62,208 bases of DNA, taken from positions 1 through 62,208 of the forward strand of contig NZ_WIXM01000022.1 in NCBI RefSeq assembly GCF_010993965.1. The letters run 5' to 3'. This document shows, in pieces, positions 61,987 to 62,208 of this stretch. A program made the position numbers and the translations under genes. The notes below the pieces were generated by a model that was not told where the DNA came from, made no database searches, and saw only the letters and a program-made list of their open reading frames with translations. Source of the stretch: Gracilibacillus sp. YIM 98692 (GTDB taxonomy: Bacteria > Bacillota > Bacilli > Bacillales > Amphibacillaceae). Every line of letters starts with the position of its first letter. Within the stretch, counting starts at the first letter, position 1.

Positions 61987-62208
61987 TTTTTTGGAGAGTT
62001 TGATCTTGGCTCAGGACGAACGCTGGCGGCGTGCCTAATACATGCAAGTCGAGCGCGGGAAGCTAACAGATCCCTTCGGGGTGACGTTAGTGGAACGAGC
62101 GGCGGACGGGTGAGTAACACGTGGGCAACCTGCCTGTAAGGTCGGGATAACTCCGGGAAACCGGGGCTAATACCGGATAATACTTTTCTTTGCATAAAGA
62201 AAGGTTAA
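61987..62208 (+). rRNA. rrs: 16S ribosomal RNA (5' part, continues past window)
   Basis: The gene begins near tttggagagtttgatc and continues with gacgaacgctggcggcgtg and gtgagtaacacgtg, universal 16S landmarks. About 222 bases are inside the window. The V1 sequence resembles Virgibacillus/Ornithinibacillus-type Bacillaceae from memory. Base 62006 is T where most Firmicutes have C. Confidence 0.97.

Overview
The window is a low-GC chromosomal segment of an endospore-forming Bacillaceae species. The 16S fragment at the right end and the gene order suggest the Virgibacillus/Ornithinibacillus/Oceanobacillus group; that placement is an inference, not a measured identity. The spore genes (sigH, cwlD, gerD, kbaA, pdaB), the CtsR/McsB/ClpC stress module and the wholly syntenic ribosomal superoperon support it. 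Nearly every gene is on the + strand; only gerD and pdaB are on the minus strand. I see no prophage, CRISPR array, intact insertion sequence or tRNA gene.

Layout. (1) 1-315: last bases of a 23S gene, spacer, 5S rRNA and terminator. (2) 483-1178: an MgtC/SapB-type membrane protein. (3) 1240-5844: ctsR-mcsA-mcsB-clpC behind a promoter with a CtsR operator. (4) 6059-15710: radA, yacL, ispD, ispF, gltX, a cysteine T-box, cysE, cysS, mrnC, rlmB and rae1; disA, which normally lies between radA and yacL, is missing. (5) 15717-20963: sigH, rpmGB, secE, nusG, rplK, rplA, the L10 leader, rplJ, rplL and an rsmC-type methyltransferase. (6) 20965-33640: rpoB, rpoC, an L7Ae-like gene, rpsL, rpsG, fusA, tuf. 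(7) 33717-48220: the S10-spc-alpha cluster from rpsJ to rplQ, including secY, adk, infA and rpoA; map is missing between adk and infA. (8) 48523-52845: ECF transporter energizing module, truA, rplM, rpsI. (9) 53089-56896: a TAXI/DUF1850/fused-permease TRAP operon that looks like a lineage-specific insertion. (10) 57158-61238: cwlD, salA, gerD, kbaA, pdaB. (11) 61392-62208: a small unknown gene, tandem rRNA promoters, leader and the start of a second 16S gene.

The genes make transcription and translation machinery, supply two aminoacyl-tRNA synthetases and isoprenoid precursors, control protein quality and commit the cell to sporulation. The segment sits exactly between two rRNA operons in the same orientation.

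No undescribed protein system is evident. The less ordinary content is in RNA and regulation: a branched structure between rplK and rplA, strong hairpins without U-tracts at the rpoB/rpoC, rpoC/L7Ae and fusA/tuf junctions, a long folded rpoB leader, a 30-nt tandem repeat ahead of rpoA, a two-hairpin S10 leader, and two copies of an IS-end-like fold-back repeat at operon ends. The missing disA and map genes and an Asp-to-Asn change in the PdaB catalytic motif are the main protein-level oddities.
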